Source: Halanaerobiaceae bacterium ANBcell28
Lineage (GTDB): Bacteria > Bacillota > Halanaerobiia > Halanaerobiales > DTU029
Direction: 5' to 3'
Length of the DNA: 56,494 nt
Assembly (NCBI GenBank): GCA_037623315.1
Contig: JBBJJH010000022.1
Coordinates: 1-56,494, forward strand
Shown one piece after another: positions 1-8,677 of this stretch (position 1 is its first letter; each line of letters starts with the position of its first letter). A program made the translations under genes and the position numbers. The notes beneath the pieces are model-generated. The model searched no databases. It was not told the origin of the DNA and was given only the letters and a program-made list of their open reading frames with translations.

Positions 1-102
1 GTTCGTTTTATTTAAATATTTGGTAAAAAATTTATGCTTTTTGTGTTACAATCATTTAAATTATTTTTTTAAATCCTACAGTATATATAAAGATTTATAT
101 TT

Positions 103-1086
103 TTAACTCGATCTAAACTCACAGCTTGATTCCCTGATAATTAAATCAGGATTGTACTCAATTAAGTAATCCTCAGCCTTCAGCTTCTCCCCGTTAATTA
201 GTTCTATTAATAATTTAACACCCCTTAACGCAATTTTATCAATAGGTACATCAACAGTAGTTAAAGGCGGATCATACATTTTTGCCATAGAAACATTATC
301 TATTCCACAAATTGATATATCCTCAGGCACTTTCAAACCTGCTCGAGACAAGAATAACATCACTCGAAAAGCTACATAATCATTAAAACAAACTATAGCA
401 GAAGGTAATTTCTTGTTATTTTTTACTCTATCAAAAAACATATTTCTGTTAGAATAAAGAAATTCCTCGTTCATTGCACACCCATTATCTTCCATAGCCT
501 CTTTAAAGCCCTGTATTCTCTCCTCTTCATGAAGAATGTAACCGACATCTGTATGTCCTAGTTCAATTAAGTAATTAGTAGCTTTATAAGCCGCTTTTTT
601 TAAGTCGGCTTTAACGTGAGGGATAAGGTTATTATTATCAATTGCCTTATCAATATATACAACTGGTTTATAATTCTTAGCAAACTCTATAATATTCTCA
701 TTATTACCATTATAACAAGCAAATATTACACCATCTACTACACCACTTTTAAACATATTTAAATATCTAATTTCCTCTTCAGTATTCCAATTCATAGTAC
801 ATAATATAAGATTGTAATCACATTTTTTTAGCACGTTTTTTATAGCTTGAATCATTTCTGAATAAAAATGATTATCAACTGTGGGGATTACTAGAGCTAC
901 TACTCCTGTTTTCTTTTTTGTTAACGCTTTTGCTACAGTGTTAGGTATGTAGTTTAATTCACTGGCTATCTCATGTATTTTTTTCGAAGTTTCATGATTG
1001 ACTTTCTCATTATTATTTAAAGCCATAGAAACTGTGCCTACAGAAACACCTGCTCTTTCTGCAACATCTTTAATTGTCACTGCCAT
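103..1086 (-). CDS. LacI-family transcriptional repressor
   Basis: Cytoplasmic DNA-binding regulator of 327 residues, the usual LacI/GalR length. The N-terminal helix-turn-helix is clear (IKDVAERAGVSVGTVSMALN, residues about 4-23), followed by the hinge and a periplasmic-binding-protein-like ligand domain from about residue 60. The frame can be extended upstream to 1119, but GAGAGG sits 8 bases before the ATG at 1086, so that start is chosen. Two operators of LacI type flank its own promoter, which points to autorepression. The regulated genes and ligand cannot be told from this window; downstream of the gene the window ends. Family assignment is certain and the target is unknown. Confidence 0.95.
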   Translation of the reverse strand: MAVTIKDVAERAGVSVGTVSMALNNNEKVNHETSKKIHEIASELNYIPNTVAKALTKKKTGVVALVIPTVDNHFYSEMIQAIKNVLKKCDYNLILCTMNWNTEEEIRYLNMFKSGVVDGVIFACYNGNNENIIEFAKNYKPVVYIDKAIDNNNLIPHVKADLKKAAYKATNYLIELGHTDVGYILHEEERIQGFKEAMEDNGCAMNEEFLYSNRNMFFDRVKNNKKLPSAIVCFNDYVAFRVMLFLSRAGLKVPEDISICGIDNVSMAKMYDPPLTTVDVPIDKIALRGVKLLIELINGEKLKAEDYLIEYNPDLIIRESSCEFRSS

Positions 1087-1106
1087 AATTCTAACCTCTC
1101 TTTTTT

Positions 1107-1208
1107 TGAACCGTTTCAATATGTATTTTAAAAAATGATACTTTATAATAATTATAATACTTAATAATTAATTTGTCAACACAATCTAAAAAAAATTGAA
1201 CCGCTTCA
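1107..1208 (-). promoter_or_regulatory. lacI-type promoter between two LacI operators
   Basis: Reading on the minus strand, TTGACA (1179-1174) and TATAAT (1156-1151) are separated by 17 bases, a full consensus sigma-70-type promoter. TGAACCGTTTCA lies downstream at 1107-1118 and TGAACCGCTTCA upstream at 1197-1208. Both fit the LacI-family form TGAAnCGnTTCA, and their centres are 90 bp apart. This layout fits autorepression of the adjacent repressor, possibly by DNA looping (inference). Confidence 0.85.
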
Positions 1209-1401
1209 AAGTCCTAAGTCATTAAATAAATTTACCTTGCCTGTAATATAACATCTAGGAATTTAATTGTCAACTGTTAAGCTGCAATTTATACCATCGA
1301 AGTACAGGTGCAAAAACTTGGTTTAGGTTCTTAAATTAATCCTCCACTAGTTTCCGGAACTTTACCACTATATTCACACATCTAAGTTCTTTGCCACAAA
1401 C

Positions 1402-1638
1402 TTACAACGAAAATTGTAGTATGTTGTATTCCCTCCATAAGTTAGATCCATTTCTTCCATTAAATCCTTGTTTTAATTTTTCCTTGATTTCAATTGGGTC
1501 ATATTTCCCGCTCCTTATCTCTTCTAATTCATTATATATTATCCCATATTCAGGCACCCAGATCTCCCATAAGATCGTTTCTTCTCCACAATTTGGCCAA
1601 GTAAACGGATTGTCTCCTATTAATTCTTTCTCTATAAC
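1402..1638 (-). pseudogene. Decayed transposase C-terminal fragment (IS91-like)
   Basis: The minus strand encodes about 78 residues including WPNCGEETILWEIW, PEYGIIYNELEEIRSGKY and a terminal stop at 1404-1402. The pattern of a CPxCG knuckle followed by a WxPxYGxIYDELEEI stretch resembles, from memory, the zinc-binding C-terminal part of IS91-like transposases. The first cysteine of the knuckle is replaced by Trp, and a stop lies directly upstream in frame, so the fragment is truncated and non-functional. No terminal repeats were found around it. The family assignment is tentative, but the remnant nature is well supported. Confidence 0.5.
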
Positions 1639-1737
1639 TTATCACTAGATTTACATAATAAATTTTAAAAAAGTCAAGCTTAATATTCCATAAAAATCAT
1701 TGAAAATATAGAAAAAACTCCTTATAATTAGGATTAG

Positions 1738-2146
1738 GATAGTCTTTGTCCAAATACCTAAAAAATAAGGGGAATTCCTATGGACAAAGATATCACAAAA
1801 ATTACATTTTATCAATATCTGGCACCAATAAATTTTGAAAAGTGACAGAAATATTATTATTATTAGATAAATATGTCAAAAAACTCATAACAAAAAAACT
1901 GATTACGCTTTTAATATTTGGACCGTTTTTTTCTAAAACTAGCTTAACTGAACTAAGTACTGACGTGAAAAATGATAACGATTTACAAAAAATCCTTAAG
2001 CTTGAATCAATAAGTAAGGAAATCTTTAATTTCACTTATAAGCAGGTGATGTCAGGCGATACAGAACTTTTAAACAGTACTGAATTAGATCCAATTATTC
2101 TGTAAAAAGTAAAACATCATGTGGTAAAATGTGGACAAAGACTATC
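1738..2146 (+). mobile_element. Internally deleted insertion-sequence derivative with 15-bp terminal inverted repeats
   Basis: GATAGTCTTTGTCCA at 1738-1752 is repeated exactly in inverted orientation at 2132-2146, bounding 409 bp. Inside is the start of a transposase frame with a good GGGGAATTCCT leader and a short remnant of the rest. The size and the paired ends make it a MITE-like, non-autonomous relic. I see no convincing target-site duplication next to the ends. Confidence 0.65.
1781..2105 (+). pseudogene. Frameshifted, internally deleted IS4-type transposase
   Basis: The frame opens with MDKDITKITFYQYLAPINFEK and stops at 1842-1844. The following frame, shifted by one base, continues with TEILLLLDKYVKKLITKK and SLTELSTDVKND up to a stop at 2105. 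The segment DKYVKKxTxxxxxxLLIFxxxxxxxSLTEL is typical of the N-terminal region of IS4-like transposases (DUF4372-type start). The last ~25 residues (YKQVMSGDTELLNSTELDPI) may be the original C-terminus, joined by an internal deletion. None of the DDE catalytic region remains, so it cannot be active. Confidence 0.6.
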
Positions 2147-2651
2147 ATTTAATGATAACTTATATATAATTATCTGCGAAAAGATTTATAAACATTGATA
2201 AATCACGCTTTTTCACTTTAAATATTATTGAAAAAGTAATATAATTAAATTAACAATTACGTATAGACTAATAATTTTACCCCATATAATTTCCTCTCTC
2301 TTGACAAGTTTCTATTTAGTTTATATCGTTAATATATCTAATCAAAATTTCATAAAAACTGTCCTTGATATACAAGTATTTTTGAGGGTATAAAAAAGAC
2401 TTCACCCCTCTTTTTGTAATATCCTTTGATGAATTGATGAAATTGCAAACAGAAAGTAAATTAGTGATTTCAATGCTAAAGCTATCATACCCTGCTAACA
2501 AGATAAAAACCATGTTTTAACAAACTGTAAAAGTCTTATCGTTGGTAAATTAGCAGTAGAAAAATTAAACAGAAAACCAGAAAGAGTATTATGAAAGACC
2601 CTTATCTAAATAATATTCAAATTTATATCTTTATATATGCGAGGTGAAAAC
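2147..2651. other. Intergenic stretch without a supportable gene
   Basis: No frame with a plausible ribosome-binding site is present. A short plus-strand frame around 2538-2594 reads LIVGKLAVEKLNRKPERVL and ends at a stop. It could be the tail of a decayed gene, but it is too short to assign. The stretch follows the IS relics and probably belongs to the same decayed region. The GntR gene starts directly after it. Confidence 0.4.
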
Positions 2652-3356
2652 ATGACTAAAAATCCACTATCAAGTTATAAGCAAATTGCCAATGACATAA
2701 TTAAAGAAATTCATGATGGCACTTATCTCCCCGGATCTTATTTGCCATCAGAAAATAAATTAGCAAATAAATATAATGTTACAAGGACAACTGTTAGAAA
2801 AGCCTTAAGTATATTAAAAAACAAAGGAACTATAGAAAGCTACCAGGGAAAAGGTTATAAAGTGCGTTTGCTTCATTGGGAACAAAGCCTTCTCCAATTT
2901 TATAGTTTTGGTAAAAATATAGCTGACAAAATACATAACCCTTCTACACAAATCTTATCATATAAAAAGATTGATAGTTTAAAAGATGAAAATCAGATTA
3001 TCAATGACCAACTCTGGGAAATTAATAGACTGCGATTTATGGATCAGATACCAATTATTTTAGAAACTTCATATATACCAGTTAAAAATCTGCCATCGTT
3101 TCAAAAAGAAGATTTAAAACAACATTCACTCTACACTTTACTGGAAAATAATGATATTATTATTATTAAAGCCAAAGAATATCTAAAAACAACATTAGCT
3201 TCTGATAAAAGCAAAAAACTACTTGAAATAAAAAACAGTACACCTTTATTTCAAACGCTGCGCTATACTTATGATACTAATGAAGAACTAGTTGAAATAA
3301 GAGAAAGTTTAATTAGAGGAGATCACTTTAATTTCTCTGTAGAAATGTCATTATGA
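2652..3356 (+). CDS. GntR-family transcriptional regulator, HutC/UTRA type
   Basis: 234 residues, normal for the HutC subfamily. The winged helix-turn-helix spans about residues 5-70 (ASDEN-type segment LPSENKLANKYNVTRTTVRK), and the UTRA ligand domain follows from about residue 90. The ATG at 2652 is preferred over the one at 2637 because GAGGTG sits 5 bases before it. The gene converges with the TauE/SafE-type gene, whose promoter region holds two copies of a 15-16-bp palindrome of the GntR/HutC class, so that gene is a reasonable target (inference). UTRA domains usually bind small metabolites such as sugar phosphates. The ligand here is unknown. Confidence 0.93.
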   Translation: MTKNPLSSYKQIANDIIKEIHDGTYLPGSYLPSENKLANKYNVTRTTVRKALSILKNKGTIESYQGKGYKVRLLHWEQSLLQFYSFGKNIADKIHNPSTQILSYKKIDSLKDENQIINDQLWEINRLRFMDQIPIILETSYIPVKNLPSFQKEDLKQHSLYTLLENNDIIIIKAKEYLKTTLASDKSKKLLEIKNSTPLFQTLRYTYDTNEELVEIRESLIRGDHFNFSVEMSL

Positions 3357-3429
3357 GCCCAAATTAAGCATATAAACAGAGATAATTTTCCCGTTTCTGT
3401 AAAAGCAAACAATTTCCTGGCATAAAAAA

Positions 3430-3458
3430 AAGAAGCTCCCTAGCTAGGGCCTCTTCTT
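3430..3458. terminator. Bidirectional intrinsic terminator
   Basis: AGAAG...CTTCT arms enclose the perfect core CCCTAGCTAGGG. The minus strand continues into a run of T, and the plus strand continues with TATTTT. It lies between the convergent GntR and TauE/SafE genes and can serve both. Confidence 0.8.
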
Positions 3459-3493
3459 ATTTTCTCATCTTTTAACTTTTTTCTTTACTCATA

Positions 3494-4522
3494 CTATTTT
3501 AGTTTATTATAGTAGAACCTAAGAGTCTTATTATTCTTTATATAAGGAATAAATAATTTCTTGAAAAAACTATTAAATATAAGATTTATTCCGAAATAAT
3601 ATTTAATAACTATAATTGTAGTAACTAGGGTAATAGAAGAAAAATTATAAAGAAGTGCTATAGTTTCAAAACCTAACTGCATTATAAGAACACCAAATGC
3701 TGTAGCTATTAAAAAGGAGGCATAAAATATCCGCAACTGATGTTCCTCAATATTACTTATAGCAGTAGCGCCTATTTTAATTCCCAGATATGCCATCAAA
3801 GCTAAAAATACTATCGGAGCCAAAAGAATATTAGCACTTAAATAATGCAAATAGACAGCATATAAATTTGATAAAATTATAACTAACAAACTTGTACCTA
3901 CAGCATGATGGGTTTTCATATTTAATAACAAAGCAAACATGGGAACAAAGAAAAAACCTCCACCAACACCCATAATTACTTTAATAAAACCCCCAAGTAA
4001 TCCAATTATCAACATATTAATCAAACTAATATAAGTAATCCCCTTAGCTAAATCAATATTAGAACTCCTTTGTATATATTTAAGAAATATATTTGATTTT
4101 TTACTACTATCATTACTATGCTCTCTATTTCTATTTTTAAGTAAAGGAGCTATACCCAATAAAACCAACATAACAATGTATATATTCCTTATAAAAGCAT
4201 CTGCTAGATTTAAACTATCCATATAAACTAATAATGGTTGAGAAATTCTAACACCTATACTTGAAATAATAGCAATAATTATACCAACTTTAATCATAAG
4301 ATTATTTTTCATATAATGCTTAAAACCTGCTACTGTTGATGAAAGTGTACAAAAAGCTATAGAAGTTGCACCTGCTTGTACCATAGGAAACCCTAAAATA
4401 TTTAGCGATGGTGTCACTAAAAATGATCCACTAACACCAAAAAAAGCACTTACTACACCTGTATTAAAGCCAAGTATCATGATTAAAAAAATTAGAGTAA
4501 TATCCATACCCAATATAGTCAT
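3494..4522 (-). CDS. TauE/SafE-family membrane transporter (sulfite/organosulfur exporter family)
   Basis: 342-residue polytopic membrane protein with eight or nine hydrophobic segments in two halves. The repeated glycine-rich motifs (GFNTGVVSAFFGVSGSFLVTP near residue 20 and GGFIKVIMGVGGGFFFVP near 180) are characteristic of TauE/SafE (formerly DUF81). A charged cytoplasmic linker (about residues 130-155) separates the halves. AGGAGG stands 8-10 bases before the ATG. Members export sulfite, sulfoacetate or related anions, but substrate cannot be read from sequence. Expression probably starts at a consensus promoter overlapped by a GntR-type operator. A SsuABC-like importer lies about 5 kb away, and a functional link is only a possibility. 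Confidence 0.9.
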   Translation of the reverse strand: MTILGMDITLIFLIMILGFNTGVVSAFFGVSGSFLVTPSLNILGFPMVQAGATSIAFCTLSSTVAGFKHYMKNNLMIKVGIIIAIISSIGVRISQPLLVYMDSLNLADAFIRNIYIVMLVLLGIAPLLKNRNREHSNDSSKKSNIFLKYIQRSSNIDLAKGITYISLINMLIIGLLGGFIKVIMGVGGGFFFVPMFALLLNMKTHHAVGTSLLVIILSNLYAVYLHYLSANILLAPIVFLALMAYLGIKIGATAISNIEEHQLRIFYASFLIATAFGVLIMQLGFETIALLYNFSSITLVTTIIVIKYYFGINLIFNSFFKKLFIPYIKNNKTLRFYYNKLK

Positions 4523-4558
4523 TTTATTAAATTCCTCCTAAATATTATATATCTTCCG

Positions 4559-4573
4559 CTTGTATAGACAAGT
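4559..4573. promoter_or_regulatory. GntR-type operator, promoter-distal copy
   Basis: CTTGTATAGACAAGT is, on the other strand, identical over 15 bases to the second site at 4678-4693. It lies between the presumed transcription start and the ribosome-binding site of the TauE/SafE gene. Confidence 0.65.
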
Positions 4574-4677
4574 AAAAGGGATAAATTTTTTATCATCTTT
4601 AAAGATGACAATTTTGATAAAAGAAAACTTTAAAATTCAGTAGCCTTATATAAGCCTACAGTATTTTGCGGACGTCA

Positions 4678-4724
4678 ACTTGTCTATACAAGTATAGTAT
4701 AATTTACCCAAGTATATTTGTCAA
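4678..4724 (-). promoter_or_regulatory. tauE/safE-type gene promoter overlapped by GntR-type operator
   Basis: On the minus strand TTGACA (4724-4719) is 17 bases from TATACT (4701-4696). The palindrome ACTTGTCTATACAAGT (4678-4693) begins right after the -10 box and covers the start site, which fits repression. A TTCGACA sequence (4730-4736), the reverse of a TGTCGAA 0A box, lies just upstream of -35. Confidence 0.75.
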
Positions 4725-4764
4725 GCTTTTTCGACATTCTATCCAAGCATTTTTCCAAAAAGAT

Positions 4765-4806
4765 AAAACCTATTATAATAAAAATTCTCTTATCATAATA
4801 GGTTTT
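4765..4806 (-). terminator. Intrinsic terminator of the chemoreceptor gene
   Basis: AAAACCTATTATAATA and TATCATAATAGGTTTT form a long AT-rich stem downstream of the chemoreceptor stop codon. The minus strand then reads ATCTTTTT. Confidence 0.65.
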
Positions 4807-4826
4807 ATAATATAATTTTCCTAGAA

Positions 4827-6872
4827 CTAATTCTTTTTCACTTTATCTTCTATATCCTCTTGTATTTGACTATTATTCAATTTAAACTTATGAACAGTTT
4901 CATTTAATTTTTGTGCAAGATCAGCAAGATGTCCTGAAGAAGATACAATTTCTTCAGTAGCAGCCACCTGTTCCTCACTTGAAGCTGCCACTTCCTGGGC
5001 ATTACCTGCAAAATCTTCACTTACAGATGCAATACTACTAATAGCACTTTCAACCATATTGCTGTTTTCAGCCATCTCTTGTGCATTATTAGATACATTA
5101 TCAATAATTTTTTTCAATTTATAGGTTACTGCTCTTACTTGAATAAACTCCATCCCCATATTCTCAATATTACTAACACTTTGATCAACATCATCAATAT
5201 TAGTAATCATTTTCCCATTAACAATCCTAACATTACTTTGAATTTGATTAATTAAGTCTGCAATCTTATCTGTAGCCTTAGCCGAATCTTCAGCTAAAAC
5301 ACGTATCTCTTCAGCAACTACACTAAAACCACTCCCAGCTTCACCTGCACGTGCAGCCTCAATAGCAGCATTTAAAGCCAATAAATTAGTTTGAGAAGCT
5401 ATATTATTTATAATTTCTACAATATTTCCTATCTCTTCCGAAGCTTTTCCTAGTTGATTAATAAATCCAGCAACTTCACTAGTATCTTTCTTTACTACCT
5501 TGACCTTATTAATAGAATCATCTACAATGTCACCACTTCTATCAATTCTCTCAATTACACTATCTGCAAATTTATTCATTTCTACAGAGCTTTTTTCTAC
5601 ATTAGAGATTCTCTTTATTAAATCATTAATAACATTCACACTTTCTTCTACTTGAGCTGATTGTTCCTCAGCACCAGCAGCTACATTTTCAATAGAACTA
5701 CTAACCTGTTCAGCTACTTCTCCTACCTGCTCTCCTGAAGCATGTAACTCCTCACTAGTAGCAGATACATTTTCAGCAGTCACCATAAGTTGTGTAATCA
5801 TTGATTTTAAATTATTATGCATTTTTTTACTTGAGCTTGCCAATAAACCAATTTCATCCTTACTAATATAATCGTCAAGTTCTTCACTATTAACAGATAG
5901 ATCCCCTGCAGCTATTTTCTCAGATATCTCACTTAGCTTAATAATAGGCTTACTAATTATCCTTGAAACTAGATATGTAAATACTATAGCAAGCACAATA
6001 GCAATTAGACCAATAATAAAAGTCATTCTTTGCATTATATTAATACCTTCCAGAATATCTCCTAATTCAGCACTTAAGGCTATTGACCAATTAGCGCTCT
6101 CTATTGGTGCATAAGCAATACCGCTTCTTATTCCGTTTCTATCATAAAAAGCAACGTCACTATTAGCACTAATCATATCATTTAATATTAGCTGAAATTC
6201 TTGATCATCTTCATCAAAATGATAAGCACTACCAATTAGATCTTCATCAGGATGAGCAACTGTTATCATGTTTTGATCCACAATCCAACCATGTCCATAG
6301 CCATTTATATTCATTTCACTCACAAGTCCTTGTAAGTAGGCTAAGTCTACAAGACTCCCTATAACTCCCACAGTTCTATTATTATTAATTATAGGATGGG
6401 CAATTACAACAATATGTTGATTATTAGCCCTACTTACAATTACATCTGAAACAGTCGGTCTAGCAGTATTAATAACTTCCTGAAAATAATCTCTATCCCT
6501 TATATTGCTATCATTACCATGTGTAACTCTTGCATTTCCATTTCTATCTGCAACAAATATAGCGTTAATTTCATCACTAGACTCAGCAATCTTTCTAAGA
6601 TATTCTTCTTGCTGAGTCCAATCCATTGACTGTACATCACTTGACTTAGCCATAATGTCTAGTTCAACCTTCTCCTGTTCTATCCAGACATTTACTGCCC
6701 TTGCACTAAGATTTGCTGCAGTCTCTGCAGTAGAAAATAGCGCATCCTGTAAAACACCCCTGGCTTGATTAAAAAAGAAAAAAGACGCTCCAGCAATAAT
6801 TATAAAGATAAAACTTGCAAAAGCCAGGATCATTTTACTTTTAATACTTTTAAATTTAAATAATTTCCTCAT
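4827..6872 (-). CDS. Methyl-accepting chemotaxis protein with dCache-type sensor
   Basis: 681-residue inner-membrane chemoreceptor. Membrane segment 1 is at about residues 14-32, followed by an extracytoplasmic Cache-like domain (about 35-275), membrane segment 2 (about 280-302), HAMP (about 303-357) and a long coiled-coil signalling domain. The conserved tip ([20 protein letters not shown]) lies near residue 490. Glu/Gln-rich stretches near both ends of the coiled coil are candidate methylation sites. It should bind CheA/CheW and report an external small molecule; the ligand is unknown. AGGAGG precedes the ATG. A TTCGACA (0A-box-like) sequence lies 47 bp upstream. No CheR-binding C-terminal pentapeptide is present. 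The gene is monocistronic, with a terminator after it. Confidence 0.95.
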   Translation of the reverse strand: MRKLFKFKSIKSKMILAFASFIFIIIAGASFFFFNQARGVLQDALFSTAETAANLSARAVNVWIEQEKVELDIMAKSSDVQSMDWTQQEEYLRKIAESSDEINAIFVADRNGNARVTHGNDSNIRDRDYFQEVINTARPTVSDVIVSRANNQHIVVIAHPIINNNRTVGVIGSLVDLAYLQGLVSEMNINGYGHGWIVDQNMITVAHPDEDLIGSAYHFDEDDQEFQLILNDMISANSDVAFYDRNGIRSGIAYAPIESANWSIALSAELGDILEGINIMQRMTFIIGLIAIVLAIVFTYLVSRIISKPIIKLSEISEKIAAGDLSVNSEELDDYISKDEIGLLASSSKKMHNNLKSMITQLMVTAENVSATSEELHASGEQVGEVAEQVSSSIENVAAGAEEQSAQVEESVNVINDLIKRISNVEKSSVEMNKFADSVIERIDRSGDIVDDSINKVKVVKKDTSEVAGFINQLGKASEEIGNIVEIINNIASQTNLLALNAAIEAARAGEAGSGFSVVAEEIRVLAEDSAKATDKIADLINQIQSNVRIVNGKMITNIDDVDQSVSNIENMGMEFIQVRAVTYKLKKIIDNVSNNAQEMAENSNMVESAISSIASVSEDFAGNAQEVAASSEEQVAATEEIVSSSGHLADLAQKLNETVHKFKLNNSQIQEDIEDKVKKN

Positions 6873-6918
6873 ATTAACCTCCTAGATTTATACTACTCCA
6901 TATTTTGTATGTATAATT

Positions 6919-6925
6919 TTCGACA
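6919..6925 (-). promoter_or_regulatory. Candidate Spo0A box upstream of chemoreceptor
   Basis: The minus strand reads TGTCGAA, the exact core of the 0A box known from Bacillus and Clostridium, about 47 bp upstream of the chemoreceptor start. A similar box lies upstream of the other chemoreceptor at 43500. A 7-mer alone is weak evidence. Confidence 0.35.
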
Positions 6926-7021
6926 ATTTCCAACATATAATTTTATTATTTCTCTCTTTTTTTTAAAAACCCTTTTTTTATTGCTAAGAAATTATATTTT
7001 AAGCATATTATTTCTTAAAAT

Positions 7022-7050
7022 AAAAAGATGCCTTGTCAAGGCATCTTTTT
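7022..7050 (-). terminator. Intrinsic terminator after the M23 peptidase gene
   Basis: AAAAAGATGCCTTG and CAAGGCATCTTTTT form a near-perfect stem with flanking A and T runs, downstream of the peptidase stop codon. It is symmetric enough to work in both directions. Confidence 0.85.
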
Positions 7051-7128
7051 ATAATCAATTCTTTTCTTATTTATTATTTTATTCATACTGTACGATAATC
7101 ACAAATATTCTCTTTCCTATATTATCCA

Positions 7129-8331
7129 TTACGGCAAGTAGTTCATCGGATCCACTGCTTTTCCATTGATTTGAATTTCAAAATGCAAATGAGGTCCTGT
7201 AGAATTACCAGTATTACCAGAAAGAGCTATCACTTGACCCCTTTCTACCTCTTGACCACCACGTACTAATAATCTTGAATTATGAGCATATAAAGTTCTA
7301 ACACCCTTTTGATGTTCAATTACTATGGTTTCCCCATAACCTGTTGCCCAAGCACTATAAATAACGGTACCAGCTCTAGATGCCCTTACTTGGGTTCCAG
7401 TAGGAATAGCATAATCTATACCACTATGCATTCTACCCCAACGAGGACCAAATGGAGAAGAAATCCTTCCTCCTTCTACTGGTCTCATAAAAGTATCAGC
7501 TAATCTATCTTGATAACCAAATTCAGGCTTAGCTCCAGGTAAAATTAATGATACTCCAGGCTTAACCAAATCTGGATTAGATAAAGCGTTAGCCTCAACA
7601 ATTTTATTACTTGGTATATTAAATTTTCGAGAAATAGTCCAGAGACTCTCACCAGGATTAACAGTATATAAGATACCTTTTATCGGTAATATTCGCAACT
7701 CATCTCCAATACGAATCGTGTTCATATTAGTAATATCATTTGCACCAATAAGTGTATCTATATCAATATTATATTTACGAGCTATATCCCATAAATTATC
7801 TCCCCTCTGAACCTTGTGAGCTTTTATCTGCTCTACTAGCGATCTTGGACTTCTGCTTTCTTTCACTCTATTACTTACTTCTATATTATTATCTCTATTA
7901 TTTGTACTTGTAACTAAGACTGTCTCCATTTCACTTTCCACTATCGGGCCTATAAATTCTCTAGAATAATTTTCCGATTCATTTTCACTTACTATGTTAT
8001 ACTCAGAACTCAAGCTTAAGTCAGAGTCCTGTCCCAAAGTATATTGACGATCATTATCCATAGTTATATCTTCTTCTATATGACCACTATTCACGATATC
8101 AATATCCAATTCTATTTCTACAATATCCAGGCCCTTACTTTCTTCATCCTCAGAATTTAAAATCTGTACTCCTTCTCTATCATTATTATTAATTATATTA
8201 TAATTGCTTTTACTTACTTCAGCAGATAAAGTTCCACTATCATCTGAAGAATTATCAATTAAAAAAGATGCAGAAAAAACATATAAGGCTATAAGTCCAA
8301 ACAAAACTACTATTAAAGATACTTTTTTCAC
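7129..8331 (-). CDS. LysM-containing M23 (LytM-type) peptidoglycan metallopeptidase
   Basis: 400-residue exported cell-wall hydrolase. An N-terminal hydrophobic segment (KKVSLIVVLFGLIALYVF) serves as signal or anchor, followed by a Ser/Asp/Glu-rich low-complexity spacer to about residue 165. Two LysM domains follow (about 172-215 and 222-265: VQRGDNLWDIARKYN and VNPGESLWTISRKFN). The M23 domain (about 285-398) has the zinc-ligand motifs HSGIDY and HLHFE, so it should be catalytically active as a glycyl or cross-link endopeptidase. The start is taken as GTG at 8331 because AGGAGGTG stands 5 bases before it; the longer frame to 8370 lacks a binding site. It has its own terminator and no obvious operon partner. 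Confidence 0.93.
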   Translation of the reverse strand: MKKVSLIVVLFGLIALYVFSASFLIDNSSDDSGTLSAEVSKSNYNIINNNDREGVQILNSEDEESKGLDIVEIELDIDIVNSGHIEEDITMDNDRQYTLGQDSDLSLSSEYNIVSENESENYSREFIGPIVESEMETVLVTSTNNRDNNIEVSNRVKESRSPRSLVEQIKAHKVQRGDNLWDIARKYNIDIDTLIGANDITNMNTIRIGDELRILPIKGILYTVNPGESLWTISRKFNIPSNKIVEANALSNPDLVKPGVSLILPGAKPEFGYQDRLADTFMRPVEGGRISSPFGPRWGRMHSGIDYAIPTGTQVRASRAGTVIYSAWATGYGETIVIEHQKGVRTLYAHNSRLLVRGGQEVERGQVIALSGNTGNSTGPHLHFEIQINGKAVDPMNYLP

Positions 8332-8598
8332 AAAAACACCTCCTGATTTTATTATATGAAAACTGGACAAGAATTAGAATAACTATTCTCAAATTTATTA
8401 CTGATTATTTATTAAATTATTATTTCCTAATTATTGTACTTAATAAATATAAAACATAGTAATTTTTAACAAGTTTATTAATGCACATTAGTATATATAT
8501 TTTATCTTAGTACAAAGAAAATTTCAAGGAAAAGAGCTCATATTCCATGATTTACTGAAAAAGTACTACTGAGCTTAGTCATTTTTTTTACATGTAAA
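8332..8598. other. Intergenic region upstream of the M23 peptidase gene
   Basis: About 270 bases of very AT-rich sequence without a gene. It must hold the peptidase promoter, but no convincing -35/-10 pair could be picked. A small dyad, AGAATAACTATTCT, lies at about 8386-8399. Confidence 0.4.
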
Positions 8599-8631
8599 TG
8601 CTAAAAAGCTGGCATAAGCCAGCTTTTAGCA
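8599..8631 (-). terminator. Intrinsic terminator after the second ABC binding-protein gene
   Basis: TGCTAAAA...AGCTGGC, loop ATAA, then GCCAGCT...TTTAGCA form a strong stem. The minus strand then reaches TTTACATG and a T run. It follows the 8678-9745 gene. Confidence 0.75.
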
Positions 8632-8677
8632 TTTTATATAATAAGGGAGACAATTATAAAAATCAAATCTAAAGAAC

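Noticed and set aside
1391-1648. Plus-strand frame of 85 residues
   Set aside because: Opposite strand of the transposase relic, whose translated pattern is far more meaningful; no ribosome-binding site.
2316-2513. Minus-strand frame of 65 residues
   Set aside because: No ribosome-binding site or recognisable pattern; lies in the decayed intergenic stretch.
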